A stretch of DNA of 46,354 bases from Chloroflexota bacterium (GTDB lineage Bacteria > Chloroflexota > Ktedonobacteria > Ktedonobacterales > Ktedonobacteraceae), in the NCBI GenBank assembly GCA_005879655.1, contig VBJK01000098.1:1-46354 (forward strand). The letters run 5' to 3'. The notes below the pieces were generated by a model that was given only the letters and a program-made list of their open reading frames with translations, was not told the DNA's origin and made no database searches. Below, in pieces: positions 32,866 through 40,233 of this stretch. Position numbers and translations under genes: made by a program. Each line of letters begins with the position of its first letter. The first letter of the stretch is position 1.

Positions 32866-33483
32866 GTGGCCACTATCTTTCTTGATCGGGATGGAGTAAT
32901 CAATGAAAACCGACATGACTATGTGAAAAGCTGGCACGAATTTCGTTTCCTGCCGGGATCACTTGAGGCGATTGCGGAGCTTACCTCGGCTGGTCATCGT
33001 ATTGTGGTGTGTACAAATCAAGCGGGTATCGCACGCGGTTCAATGGCGCGAGATGCGGTTGAGGATATTCATTACCGAATGGTGGCACAGGTGGCTGAGC
33101 TAGGTGGTCGCATTGAAAAGGTCTATTACTGTGCGCATGGCAAGAATGAGTACTGTGGATGTCGCAAACCTCAGCCGGGTCTGTTATTGCGGGCACGCGC
33201 TGAACTCGCTCTTGATATGACGGGTGCTATCTTTATCGGGGATAGCATGACCGATGTGCGCGCTGGTCAAGCAGCTGGTGTGCGTACGGTGCTGGTTTTG
33301 ACGGGTCTCGGTATGGAGCAATTGCACAGCTATGCGCATGAAGCTGAGGGGCCGTTTGAGGTGGCAGTCGATTTGTTTAGTGCGATGAAGATGCTCTTAT
33401 ATGGATTTCCAGAAGCAGGTTCCTTTCTTCATACAAAAACCAAATCACGGTTTTGTCATAGTACCTTTAGAACCCACTTATAG
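32866..33483 (+). CDS. HAD-IIIA phosphatase, GmhB-like
   Basis: 205 residues with a GTG start. AAGAG directly precedes it, tighter than usual. Motif I IFLDRDGVIN (Asp7 nucleophile, Asp9), motif II VVCTNQAGIARG, a zinc loop with CAHGKNEYCGCRKPQPG (Cys/His ligands typical of D-glycero-D-manno-heptose-1,7-bisphosphate 7-phosphatase), and motif IV FIGDSMTDVRAGQAAG. GmhB makes ADP-heptose precursors. In Chloroflexota relatives often act on other sugar bisphosphates or histidinol phosphate. The last 20 residues (TKSRFCHSTFRTHL) look like read-through past the usual end. The stop lies in a short hairpin CCCACTTATAGGTGGG (33473-33488). Confidence 0.9.
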   Translation: MATIFLDRDGVINENRHDYVKSWHEFRFLPGSLEAIAELTSAGHRIVVCTNQAGIARGSMARDAVEDIHYRMVAQVAELGGRIEKVYYCAHGKNEYCGCRKPQPGLLLRARAELALDMTGAIFIGDSMTDVRAGQAAGVRTVLVLTGLGMEQLHSYAHEAEGPFEVAVDLFSAMKMLLYGFPEAGSFLHTKTKSRFCHSTFRTHL

Positions 33484-33607
33484 GTGGGATTAAGCGAATG
33501 GTGATTGCGATTTTTGGCATTATGGTTTATATTTTATAAAAATCCAACTTTTTTGAGAAAGAGCACCTTTATGAGTGAAATTGAGCGAGAAAATCTGCCA
33601 GATCAGG

Positions 33608-33772
33608 GAAGAAAAGGGGTATTTGGGGACACCCCAAGCCCCGCCAGGGGAGCTGCCGCCCCCTGGACCCCCGCTAAAGTCCGCGCCTATGGGGGACACC
33701 CCAAACCCCGAAAGGCGAGGCTTCGCCAAATGCCACCCCCAATCCCTACCACCTCTCGTGTTTCTGCACTAG
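33608..33772 (+). repeat. composite MITE-like element, family 1, copy e
   Basis: Two partial elements appear fused. A left part with TTTGGGGACACCCC and GGGAGCTGCCGCCCCCTGGA resembles the variant interior of copy 36999. A right part with GGGGACACCCCAAACCCCG through TTTCTGCACTAG is the standard 3' half. The 5' terminal repeat is missing. A plus-strand ORF across it (33505-34056) is fortuitous. The 33484-33813 gap contains nothing else. Confidence 0.75.
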
Positions 33773-33813
33773 GGGCTGCATCTGCCTTTTCTCTTGAGCC
33801 ACAACCTACAAAA

Positions 33814-35772
33814 CTACATCTGCTCCGCAAACACAACCACCGTCAGCACAGTATAATCATCCGCAGGCTCGACACTAGGCCAAGCCGTGGTGTGATCGAA
33901 GTAGCGCGCTCCTTTACCAGAGAAGACATTGAACGGATCACTACTGCCGGGCGGGCACGTACGCGCGTTATGAGGCATGATCAGGCCAGAGAAAGAGGAG
34001 CTAGCAGCTGGACCCTGTACGGTTGCCCCCAGCACAAGAGGGTCCTTGCCGTCTAGCGAGCCGGAGAGGTTAGCAATCTGGTAATGCACACAATGGGGGA
34101 ATACGCTACCAGCGCCAACGATAAAGGATGACCCCCAGGCATTGGCCCCTAATACCCAGTTTCGTTGTGTCAGGCCAAAGGCTGTGTATGTCTTAGCGTG
34201 TGTTAGCTGCTCATAGAAGCTGGCCTCTAGCGCATAGCCAAGCGCATGCGGCGTAGCATCGCCGCTGCCATAAGCAATGCCCAGACCGAAAGGGTCACTC
34301 TTCGCCTGCGCTATGCCCTTATCTAACTGAGCACGCAGGCTGTTAAGTAGATCACTCTGGGAAATGGCGATGGTTGGATTACCAGCCTGGGCGAGAGCAC
34401 GATACAGCTCGTAATGTGCCAAACCACTGACATCGTAGAGATTGAGTGAGTCCGCATCGGCATTTGGGCCAGTGACGTAGGCATGAGCATAGCGAGCTGC
34501 GATCTGCAAGTAGAAGCTCGGATCAGTATGCTTGAGACCCGCTGGTAAGTTCCCCTTAGCGGTCGCAAAGTAGAGTTCGGTTGCCCCCAGCTCCATATCG
34601 TCGCGCCACTCAATTTCAGGATAGAAGTCATGAGGCGCGGCAGTCAGCAGTTCCCCAACATTGCTGGTTTTTGCCAGATCGAAGATAGTCTCTGCACTGA
34701 TCAGACAGTGCTTAGCATAAGCGGGATTACTCGTATGGTAGAGCTGATAGCACAGGGCTAAATCCGTGGCTAACCGTCCTGCCAGGTTGGGGCTGATCTG
34801 CGCGCCAGACGGCCCTGCACGGAAGAGCGGGCGATGCTCAATGAAATAATTGGGATCGCCAGGCTTCGTATTGAGCTTGTCATCATCCTGAGGCAAGCGC
34901 CATAGATCGTGATCACCCAGCACACTCTGCCCATTCCCATCGCCAATGCCTACCTGGTAATACAATGTCTTCGAGCCATTGTCCCACATCTTTTGCAGCC
35001 AATCCAGGCCATACTTTGCTTCCTGATCGAAATCTGCTAAATCAGCAGTAGAGAGCTGAGGATATTGCCGTACCGCGAAGAGCATTAGCGCATCAGTATA
35101 ACTGGCCGTATCAACAAACTTAAGATAATCGCCCGCGTCAAACCAGCCACCAGAGACATCGATAGGTCCACCAACTTTGTTCAGCGATCCCTGCAACACA
35201 CCATCCTGATTAAATGTAGGTATGTTATAGATAGATGCTTGCCTATCCTTCAGATGCGACGGCTTGCGCCCCATGACGTTAGTAATAACATCAGGACCAT
35301 CGCGCTGTGTCTGGAAGAAGAACAGAGCATTGTGCAACAATCTCTTATAGAGATGTGTGCCACTATCAATTTTGAAGGTAGGGGAGGTAGCGCTGAGAGC
35401 ACCATTGACCTGGATCTCATAGCTACCAGCCATTTTTACCGATGAGAAGTCAAGCAGATAAGCGTTAGGGAAAGCACTACTCCAACTTCCCCTGCTTGAA
35501 CCAATAGTGGCCCTATACACACTCTGCTGAGTTTGCGTGTCGATGACATTAAACGTGGTATTGCTTACTGGGCCTGTGGCTAACAAGATTGCTTGCTTAG
35601 TCTCTTCTGTTATATAACCAACCTGATTCACACGGACATACGCACTGCCCTCTGTATGACTTACGGTAGCACATGACATCAAGAGCTGTGAGCAAACAAG
35701 CATGAAGGCAAACACTCTAAGAAAACGCCATAAATGGGCGTAAAAACGAATCCCTAGTATAGCTTTAGCCAT
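33814..35772 (-). CDS. glycoside hydrolase family 9 endoglucanase-type lipoprotein
   Basis: 652 residues from ATG 35772, nine bases after GGAGG. A lipoprotein signal (VFAFMLVCSQLLMSC, Cys34) anchors it outside. An N-terminal CelD_N-type Ig-like domain (about 45-140: YVRVNQVGYITEETKQAILL) precedes the (alpha/alpha)6 barrel. The catalytic Asp pair lies in VSGGWFDAGDYLKF (Asp212, Asp215), and the proton donor Glu in SVEPADDYTVL near residue 635. GH9 enzymes hydrolyse beta-1,4-glucans (cellulose), and some are exo-glucosaminidases. The conserved GGWFDAGDY with WRDDMELGATELY supports a cellulase-type active cleft. It is monocistronic, followed by repeat copy e. Confidence 0.93.
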   Translation of the reverse strand: MAKAILGIRFYAHLWRFLRVFAFMLVCSQLLMSCATVSHTEGSAYVRVNQVGYITEETKQAILLATGPVSNTTFNVIDTQTQQSVYRATIGSSRGSWSSAFPNAYLLDFSSVKMAGSYEIQVNGALSATSPTFKIDSGTHLYKRLLHNALFFFQTQRDGPDVITNVMGRKPSHLKDRQASIYNIPTFNQDGVLQGSLNKVGGPIDVSGGWFDAGDYLKFVDTASYTDALMLFAVRQYPQLSTADLADFDQEAKYGLDWLQKMWDNGSKTLYYQVGIGDGNGQSVLGDHDLWRLPQDDDKLNTKPGDPNYFIEHRPLFRAGPSGAQISPNLAGRLATDLALCYQLYHTSNPAYAKHCLISAETIFDLAKTSNVGELLTAAPHDFYPEIEWRDDMELGATELYFATAKGNLPAGLKHTDPSFYLQIAARYAHAYVTGPNADADSLNLYDVSGLAHYELYRALAQAGNPTIAISQSDLLNSLRAQLDKGIAQAKSDPFGLGIAYGSGDATPHALGYALEASFYEQLTHAKTYTAFGLTQRNWVLGANAWGSSFIVGAGSVFPHCVHYQIANLSGSLDGKDPLVLGATVQGPAASSSFSGLIMPHNARTCPPGSSDPFNVFSGKGARYFDHTTAWPSVEPADDYTVLTVVVFAEQM

Positions 35773-35819
35773 AAAGAACAACCTCCATTCTTGGCTAACT
35801 CAGAAAAGGAGGGAGAAAT

Positions 35820-36017
35820 ATGAAGAACTTCCTTGCTCCCTTTAAAGCATTATACATGTTTTGTAGGCTTCTTCATATTCCTCTAGCACTTTTATGCACT
35901 ACGCTTCATAAGATAGCAGAGACATTTAAAGCATTATACACGTTTTGTAGGCTTCTTCATATTCCTCTAGCACTTTTATGCGCTACGCGTCATAAGATAG
36001 CAGAGACATTTTTATAA
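35820..36017 (+). CDS. small hydrophobic protein made of two 28-residue repeats
   Basis: 65 codons from ATG with a very strong SD (AGGAGGGAG six bases upstream). After MKNFLAP two near-identical 28-residue units follow, each FKALYxFCRLLHIPLALLC with a polar end HKIAET. Each unit could form one Cys-containing membrane-inserting helix. The DNA repeat unit is exactly 84 bp, so the duplication keeps frame, and most differences are single bases. It is divergent from the GH9 gene with only 47 bp between starts. No family was recognised. The repeat could instead be non-coding. Confidence 0.4.
   Translation: MKNFLAPFKALYMFCRLLHIPLALLCTTLHKIAETFKALYTFCRLLHIPLALLCATRHKIAETFL
35841..36008 (+). repeat. 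tandem duplication, 84 bp x 2
   Basis: Unit 1 at 35841-35924 and unit 2 at 35925-36008 differ at only a few bases (for example ATGCACTACGCTT against ATGCGCTACGCGT). Both begin TTTAAAGCATTATACA. A multiple of three bases preserves the ORF above. Confidence 0.9.
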
Positions 36018-36106
36018 ATAAACTCTACCTTGCGTTAAAAGTACCTCATAGGTAACTATTAATTAGAAAACAAACAGAGTAATTTTTTATTATATATTAT
36101 AATCAT

Positions 36107-36847
36107 CTACCATCTCATGTGCTCCTTAAGACTGATATAGCGCGGGTTGCCGATCACGATATGGTCCAATAGCTCGATATCCAGCAGGCGCGCGGCTTCA
36201 ACTAATTGTTTCGTCACAATTATATCCTCTTCGGATGGAGTGGGGTCGCCACTCGGATGGTTGTGGCACACGATAATGTGCGGGCAATTGCGCACAATTG
36301 CAGGACGAAGTACTTCTGATGCCCGTAAGACCGAACTATTGACTGTGCCTTTGTAGCGTCTGATACATTCTACAATCTGATTCTTTGTATCAAGTAAGAT
36401 AATATGCATTTCTTCATGGTCTAAGTACATCAGTTCCATACGCACAAAACGAGCAGCATCATCGGCTGATCTCACCTGATATTTCTTGTCGAGTTCCTGC
36501 AACCCCAGGCGCTTGCCTAGCTCCAGAGCGGCCTTTAATTGGGCCGCTTTTGCCAGTCCCAGACCATATTCGTTGCAGATCTCATGGAAGTCTGCCCGCA
36601 TTAAGCCGCTCAGACCACCATACTTCACTAAAAGTTGATTGGATAACTCAATCACGTTGCTACGTGTCGTGCCTGTACGTAAAATGATAGCGAGCAGATC
36701 AGCCGTTGTAAGGGTCTCTGCTCCATGCTTCTGGAGTCGTTCGCGTGGTCGCTCATCGGATGGGATATCGTGCACAGTTGCGTGATACTCAACCTTTGCA
36801 ATGGCAGGCTCTTCAGTTTTTAGCTCAAGCATAGTGTCAGACATCAT
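36107..36847 (-). CDS. radC: RadC-family JAB/MPN+ protein
   Basis: 246 residues from ATG 36847 (GGAG 11 nt upstream; a GTG at 36859 is closer to the SD). An N-terminal helix-hairpin-helix-like UPF0758 region (SDERPRERLQKHGAETLTTA, DLLAIILRTGT, about 30-65) precedes the JAB1/MPN metalloprotease-like domain. The metal-site motif is HNHPSGDPTPSEED, plus an upstream Glu region (MHIILLDTKNQIVE). RadC proteins are not DNA-repair enzymes as first named. Their substrate is unknown, and links to recombination and natural transformation have been reported. All motif residues are intact. Confidence 0.94.
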   Translation of the reverse strand: MMSDTMLELKTEEPAIAKVEYHATVHDIPSDERPRERLQKHGAETLTTADLLAIILRTGTTRSNVIELSNQLLVKYGGLSGLMRADFHEICNEYGLGLAKAAQLKAALELGKRLGLQELDKKYQVRSADDAARFVRMELMYLDHEEMHIILLDTKNQIVECIRRYKGTVNSSVLRASEVLRPAIVRNCPHIIVCHNHPSGDPTPSEEDIIVTKQLVEAARLLDIELLDHIVIGNPRYISLKEHMRW

Positions 36848-36998
36848 GAGTAGCTTCACTCCTCTTTGCGCAAATACAGTAACGAACGCTTATTTACCGC
36901 CACAATAAGGTGCTACAATGTACAAGACAATAGGCAAAATAGGAAGCAAGGGGTGTTAAAATCTGATGCCAGAATAATGCCACCCTCCTTCGTTAACT

Positions 36999-37121
36999 CT
37001 AGTGCAGAGTCCCAAAACCTTTTGGGGAATGGGAACATTTGGGGACGCCCCAAAGCCCACCAGGGTGGCTTCGCCCCCTGGACCCCCCCAAGCCCTACTC
37101 CCTCTCTTGTCTTTGCACTAG
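36999..37121 (+). repeat. MITE-like element, family 1, copy f1
   Basis: It runs from CTAGTGCAGAGTCCC to CTTTGCACTAG. The interior variant has GGTGGCTTCGCCCCCTGGAC instead of the AAATGCCACC version. Its right CTAG is shared with the next copy. Confidence 0.88.
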
Positions 37122-37234
37122 TGCAGAATCCCAAATTGTTTTGGGGCATGGGAACATTTGGGGACACTCCAAACCCCGCCAGGGTGGCTTCGCCCCTTGG
37201 ACTCCCAAGCCCTACTCTCTTGTCTCTGCACTAG
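37118..37234 (+). repeat. MITE-like element, family 1, copy f2, tandem with f1
   Basis: It begins within the CTAG that ends f1 (CACTAGTGCAGAATCCC) and ends TCTCTGCACTAG. Interior variant as f1 with CGCCCCTTGGAC. One TA serves both elements, as expected if one inserted at the target duplication of the other. Together with f1 it fills the 36860-37308 gap. The rest is ordinary intergenic sequence. Confidence 0.88.
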
Positions 37235-37308
37235 AGAGAAAATGATATACTGCACTATTGAACGCTTTTGTAGACTTCAACACCTCTTATTAAGGAGTTT
37301 GCTGCAAC

Positions 37309-38409
37309 ATGAAGAAATCTGTGCCTCGTTCCTGTATCGGAGTATTGACATTCACCGCTGTGTTTGTCCTCTCCCTCACCATTAACGCCACTACGGTTTC
37401 CGCTGCTTCAACATCTACCCACCCGCAACAGACATATCGTCCCCGCGATTACCGCCTGAAGATGCATACATTAGGCTCCCTCCCATCCATCTCTGTTAAT
37501 CGTAGCCCAAAGGCCGCTGTAGGACTGGCAACCTGGTCGTCCTCATTTACCTATAAGGGAAAGAGCTATCCTTATACCATGGTGGGCACAAACCCCGCGA
37601 GTGGTTCACAGACCACCACTATTCCTGTAGATATTATCCCGTTGAACCTCGTCTTTACAGACGGAGTTTCTCTCAATGGTCAAAATATAGCCAGCACTAT
37701 CACAGGCTCGGCGATTTTCCAGGATGCCCCCTTTGTCACTGGCACAACGCAATATCTAGATGCATTTCAACGTGGAGCATTCTGGTCCAGCGTTGCGAAA
37801 ACTAGTCCCGATTACCACGTGCTGCTGGGAACACCCACCGTCAAGCCAACCGTCACATTGCGCGTGCCTTTGGCATCTGGATCTCACTTGATCGACTCAA
37901 AAGGCAAGTCGATAGGACTGGTCGATATCAGGTGGTTCTCACCTAAAGCTGATCAGCTTACGGCTCAGAACAATGCGCCCGATCACTTAGTAGTCTTTCT
38001 CGCGCTCAACATCTATGAGTACGAAGGCAATCCTACACTCTGCTGCATTGGTGGATACCACACGGCAGTACAGAACAATGGCCATACCTATACCTACGTA
38101 TACGCTGCATATGACCAGGCCGCCGATGTATTCAAAGATATCGATGCGCTAAGTCACGAGATTGCGGAATGGGGTAGTGATCCATTGATTAACAATATGA
38201 CCCCGAACTGGTATGCCTCCGGCTATGGCTGTTCCAATATGCTCGAAGTCGGCGATCCAGCTGTTGGTACGGACTTTCTTGTTAATGGTTTGCATTTTCA
38301 AGATGAAGTCAACTTGTCCTGGTTTGCCCGCGAGACGCCATCACAGGGCTATCAAGGCCGCTACGACTACCTGGACAAGCTGTTTCATAGTCCGGCTAAG
38401 GACTGTTAG
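37309..38409 (+). CDS. secreted protein with HEIAEW metal-site-like motif
   Basis: 366 residues with a standard signal peptide: MKKSVPRS, hydrophobic core IGVLTFTAVFVLSLTINATT, cleavage after VSAAS near residue 33. The mature domain is beta-rich (TYKGKSYPYTMVGTNPASG, then PVDIIPLNLVFTDG) with LLGTPTVKPTVTLRVPLASG. A motif ALSHEIAEWGSDPLINN (about 281-297) resembles the HE-x-x-E active helices of zincin-like proteins. Four late Cys (CCIGG, YGCSN, KDC) may pair. No SD is very strong (AAGGAG 13 nt upstream). I recognise the architecture as a secreted protein of uncertain function, possibly a metallopeptidase. This is inference from one motif. Confidence 0.75.
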   Translation: MKKSVPRSCIGVLTFTAVFVLSLTINATTVSAASTSTHPQQTYRPRDYRLKMHTLGSLPSISVNRSPKAAVGLATWSSSFTYKGKSYPYTMVGTNPASGSQTTTIPVDIIPLNLVFTDGVSLNGQNIASTITGSAIFQDAPFVTGTTQYLDAFQRGAFWSSVAKTSPDYHVLLGTPTVKPTVTLRVPLASGSHLIDSKGKSIGLVDIRWFSPKADQLTAQNNAPDHLVVFLALNIYEYEGNPTLCCIGGYHTAVQNNGHTYTYVYAAYDQAADVFKDIDALSHEIAEWGSDPLINNMTPNWYASGYGCSNMLEVGDPAVGTDFLVNGLHFQDEVNLSWFARETPSQGYQGRYDYLDKLFHSPAKDC

Positions 38410-38431
38410 TAGTCTGTAAAGAAGCGCTGGA

Positions 38432-38467
38432 GGATGCTCCTTTGCCTGAACGGACAGGAGCATCTCT
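38432..38467 (+). terminator. hairpin after the secreted protein gene
   Basis: GGATGCTCCT and AGGAGCATC pair across TTGCCTGAACGGAC. It lies 23 bp past the stop and 32 bp before the next start, followed by TCTCTT. Confidence 0.65.
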
Positions 38468-38498
38468 CTTCGCTCGTCACAAGGAGAAATCAAGTGCC

Positions 38499-39092
38499 AT
38501 GCAGTATAAAATTGGCGTTTACGGATCAAATATCACAGAGGGAGAGCACGCCGTACAGCGCGCACAAGAGCTAGGCATAGCGCTAGCACAACAGCAGGTG
38601 ATTGTGGTGACAGGTGGTTGCAGTGGTATGCCCTATACCACGGCATATGCAGCAAAGCAGTCTGGGGCAGAAGTCTGGGGCTTCACTCCGGCACGTAACG
38701 AAGAAGAACAAAGGCGTACGTATCCACACGATGATATCACTATCTATGACCGGCTCTTCTACATTCCTGAGCACTACGATCAGCATTTTTATCTGCAACA
38801 GCCACTCTCTGCCGAACATGAATGGAGTGCTAGACTGAAATACCGCAATGTCATCTCCACCATACATGTCGATGCGGGCATCATCGTCGCTGGCGGTTGG
38901 GGCACGCTGAACGAAGTTACCAATTTATTGTATGATGGCAAACCTATTGGCGTATTAACTGGCAGCGGGGCACTCGCCGATGAACTTCCGCACTGGTTCC
39001 CGCGCCTACGCAAGAAATCAGCAAGCACACTCTATTTTGAGCATCAGCCTACAACACTTGTCAGCTTAATATTAGATGCGTTGATAAAGTAA
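38499..39092 (+). CDS. LOG/SLOG-domain protein (TIGR00725-like)
   Basis: 197 residues from ATG 38499, AAGGAG 12 nt upstream. Rossmann-like SLOG fold: IGVYGSNITEGEHAVQRAQE, VVTGGCSGMPYTTAYAAKQS, and the loop GGWGTLNEVTNLL, the nucleotide-binding GG-GT-E signature of the LOG (lysine decarboxylase-like) family. Relatives are cytokinin-type phosphoribohydrolases or nucleotide-sensing proteins. The usual PGGxGTxxE is GGWGTLNE here. The mid-region (PEHYDQHFYLQQPLSAEHEW) is not typical of plant-type LOGs, so the substrate is open. It is likely co-oriented but separately transcribed from the secreted protein gene. Confidence 0.85.
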   Translation: MQYKIGVYGSNITEGEHAVQRAQELGIALAQQQVIVVTGGCSGMPYTTAYAAKQSGAEVWGFTPARNEEEQRRTYPHDDITIYDRLFYIPEHYDQHFYLQQPLSAEHEWSARLKYRNVISTIHVDAGIIVAGGWGTLNEVTNLLYDGKPIGVLTGSGALADELPHWFPRLRKKSASTLYFEHQPTTLVSLILDALIK

Positions 39093-39366
39093 ACGGGAAT
39101 ATGGCTAGAAGATATGGATCTGGGCATGATCAGCGGTAAGCATCCCAAAGGTGACAAACATACATCGATTTTTTTCTCAGCAATTAAATATATGCACGAT
39201 ATTATGTATATTACTTCTACAACAATCACTTAATTGATATGTTTTGTGTACACAATTGGCACAACAAACGGAACCATATTGTTGAATCCACTACAACGAA
39301 GCAATCTTGTGGTACTATCATAGTAAAAGAAGTTCTTGTTTTAGCTATCCTCAAAAGGAGAAAAGT

Positions 39367-40140
39367 TTGATCCCTTTGACTCACGACTTGGTGTTATCCC
39401 CCGACGCCCCAATTGACCTCCATATGCACACGACCTATAGCGACGGACGCTGGCCTGCGCAGCAGCTTATTGATTATCTCACCAATGAAAAGTTTGCCCT
39501 CGTTGCTGTAACTGATCATGATCGTAACATGGGTCATGTCCTCTGTTACGGCTTTGATCCAGTAAAGAACTATCTGTCTCAGTTAACCGAGCGCGTGGTA
39601 CAACAACAGTTAGAGAATACCTATGCGGTCAATGAAGAATTGCGCCGCCAGGGGTACACCTTTGCGCGTCAGGAAGCGTTGCTGGCAAATAACGGTGGCC
39701 AACTGCGCCGCCCTTCAGACAACATTATGTTGCTGCGAGAACATGGCTATGCGCAGAGCTGGCATGAGGGTCTCAAACTGATTGAGAAGGCTGGCTTCCG
39801 TTCAATTGCGGCGGGTATGGGAGAAACAGTAGAGGCAGTACACCGCAGTGGTGGAGTCTGCCTGATCGCGCATCCAGGTCGGCGTGAGAGTGGTTTCACC
39901 TTCTATGACCCACCCTTACTCGACCAGTTGCGAGCAGATTTACCCATAGACGGCATTGAGGTCTATCATCCTTATCATAGCCAGGAAATCACATCAACCT
40001 ATCAAGAGTATGTGAAGAGACACAACTTGCTATTGAGTACAGGTTCGGACTCCCATAGCCACTCTGGACGTATGCCCATCAAATATCGTGCGGAGATCAG
40101 TGGCAATTTGTTAGAACGTCTTGGTATTAAAGTCCGCTAA
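39367..40140 (+). CDS. PHP-domain phosphoesterase, lacking part of its conserved core
   Basis: 257 residues from TTG 39367 with AAAGGAG six bases upstream. The open frame to 39307 has no SD. PHP metalloenzymes hydrolyse phosphoesters, often 3'-phosphorylated nucleotides or histidinol phosphate. Visible metal motifs: DLHMHTTYSDG, VAVTDHDR, LIAHPGRRESG, STGSDSHSH. Directly after TDHDR the text reads NMGHVLCYGFDP. In usual relatives about 33 residues stand there, including the metal-binding Glu of the GVE segment. The gap is in frame (junction about 39523-39535). The rest, including the RRPSDNIMLLREHGYA insertion region, is intact. The enzyme is probably impaired unless metal sites are rearranged. 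Confidence 0.85.
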   Translation: MIPLTHDLVLSPDAPIDLHMHTTYSDGRWPAQQLIDYLTNEKFALVAVTDHDRNMGHVLCYGFDPVKNYLSQLTERVVQQQLENTYAVNEELRRQGYTFARQEALLANNGGQLRRPSDNIMLLREHGYAQSWHEGLKLIEKAGFRSIAAGMGETVEAVHRSGGVCLIAHPGRRESGFTFYDPPLLDQLRADLPIDGIEVYHPYHSQEITSTYQEYVKRHNLLLSTGSDSHSHSGRMPIKYRAEISGNLLERLGIKVR

Positions 40141-40191
40141 AAAGCGAAAAGACAAGCACAATGAAGAAATAATCGCCCACAGATCCAGCCA

Positions 40192-40216
40192 CAGGGCATC
40201 CATAAAGGATGCCCTG
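40192..40216. terminator. hairpin between PHP gene and class A PBP gene
   Basis: The perfect 10-bp arms CAGGGCATCC and GGATGCCCTG have a 5-nt loop ATAAA. It lies 52 bp past the PHP stop and 18 bp past the PBP stop. No U-run is visible. Confidence 0.7.
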
Positions 40217-40233
40217 CATACTGATGAGTTACA

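Noticed and set aside
33505..34056. 183-codon plus-strand ORF over the composite MITE and the 3' end of the GH9 gene
   Set aside because: It runs antisense to GH9 and through repeat sequence, with no protein features.
36866..37385. ORFs across tandem MITE copies f1/f2
   Set aside because: They are translations of the palindromic repeats, Pro/Leu-rich, and change frame between copies.
15590..39530. Shared CTGATCATGA at the thiD and PHP deletion junctions
   Set aside because: In both genes the bases encode native residues (HD). The match is explained by codon coincidence, and the rplS junction lacks it.
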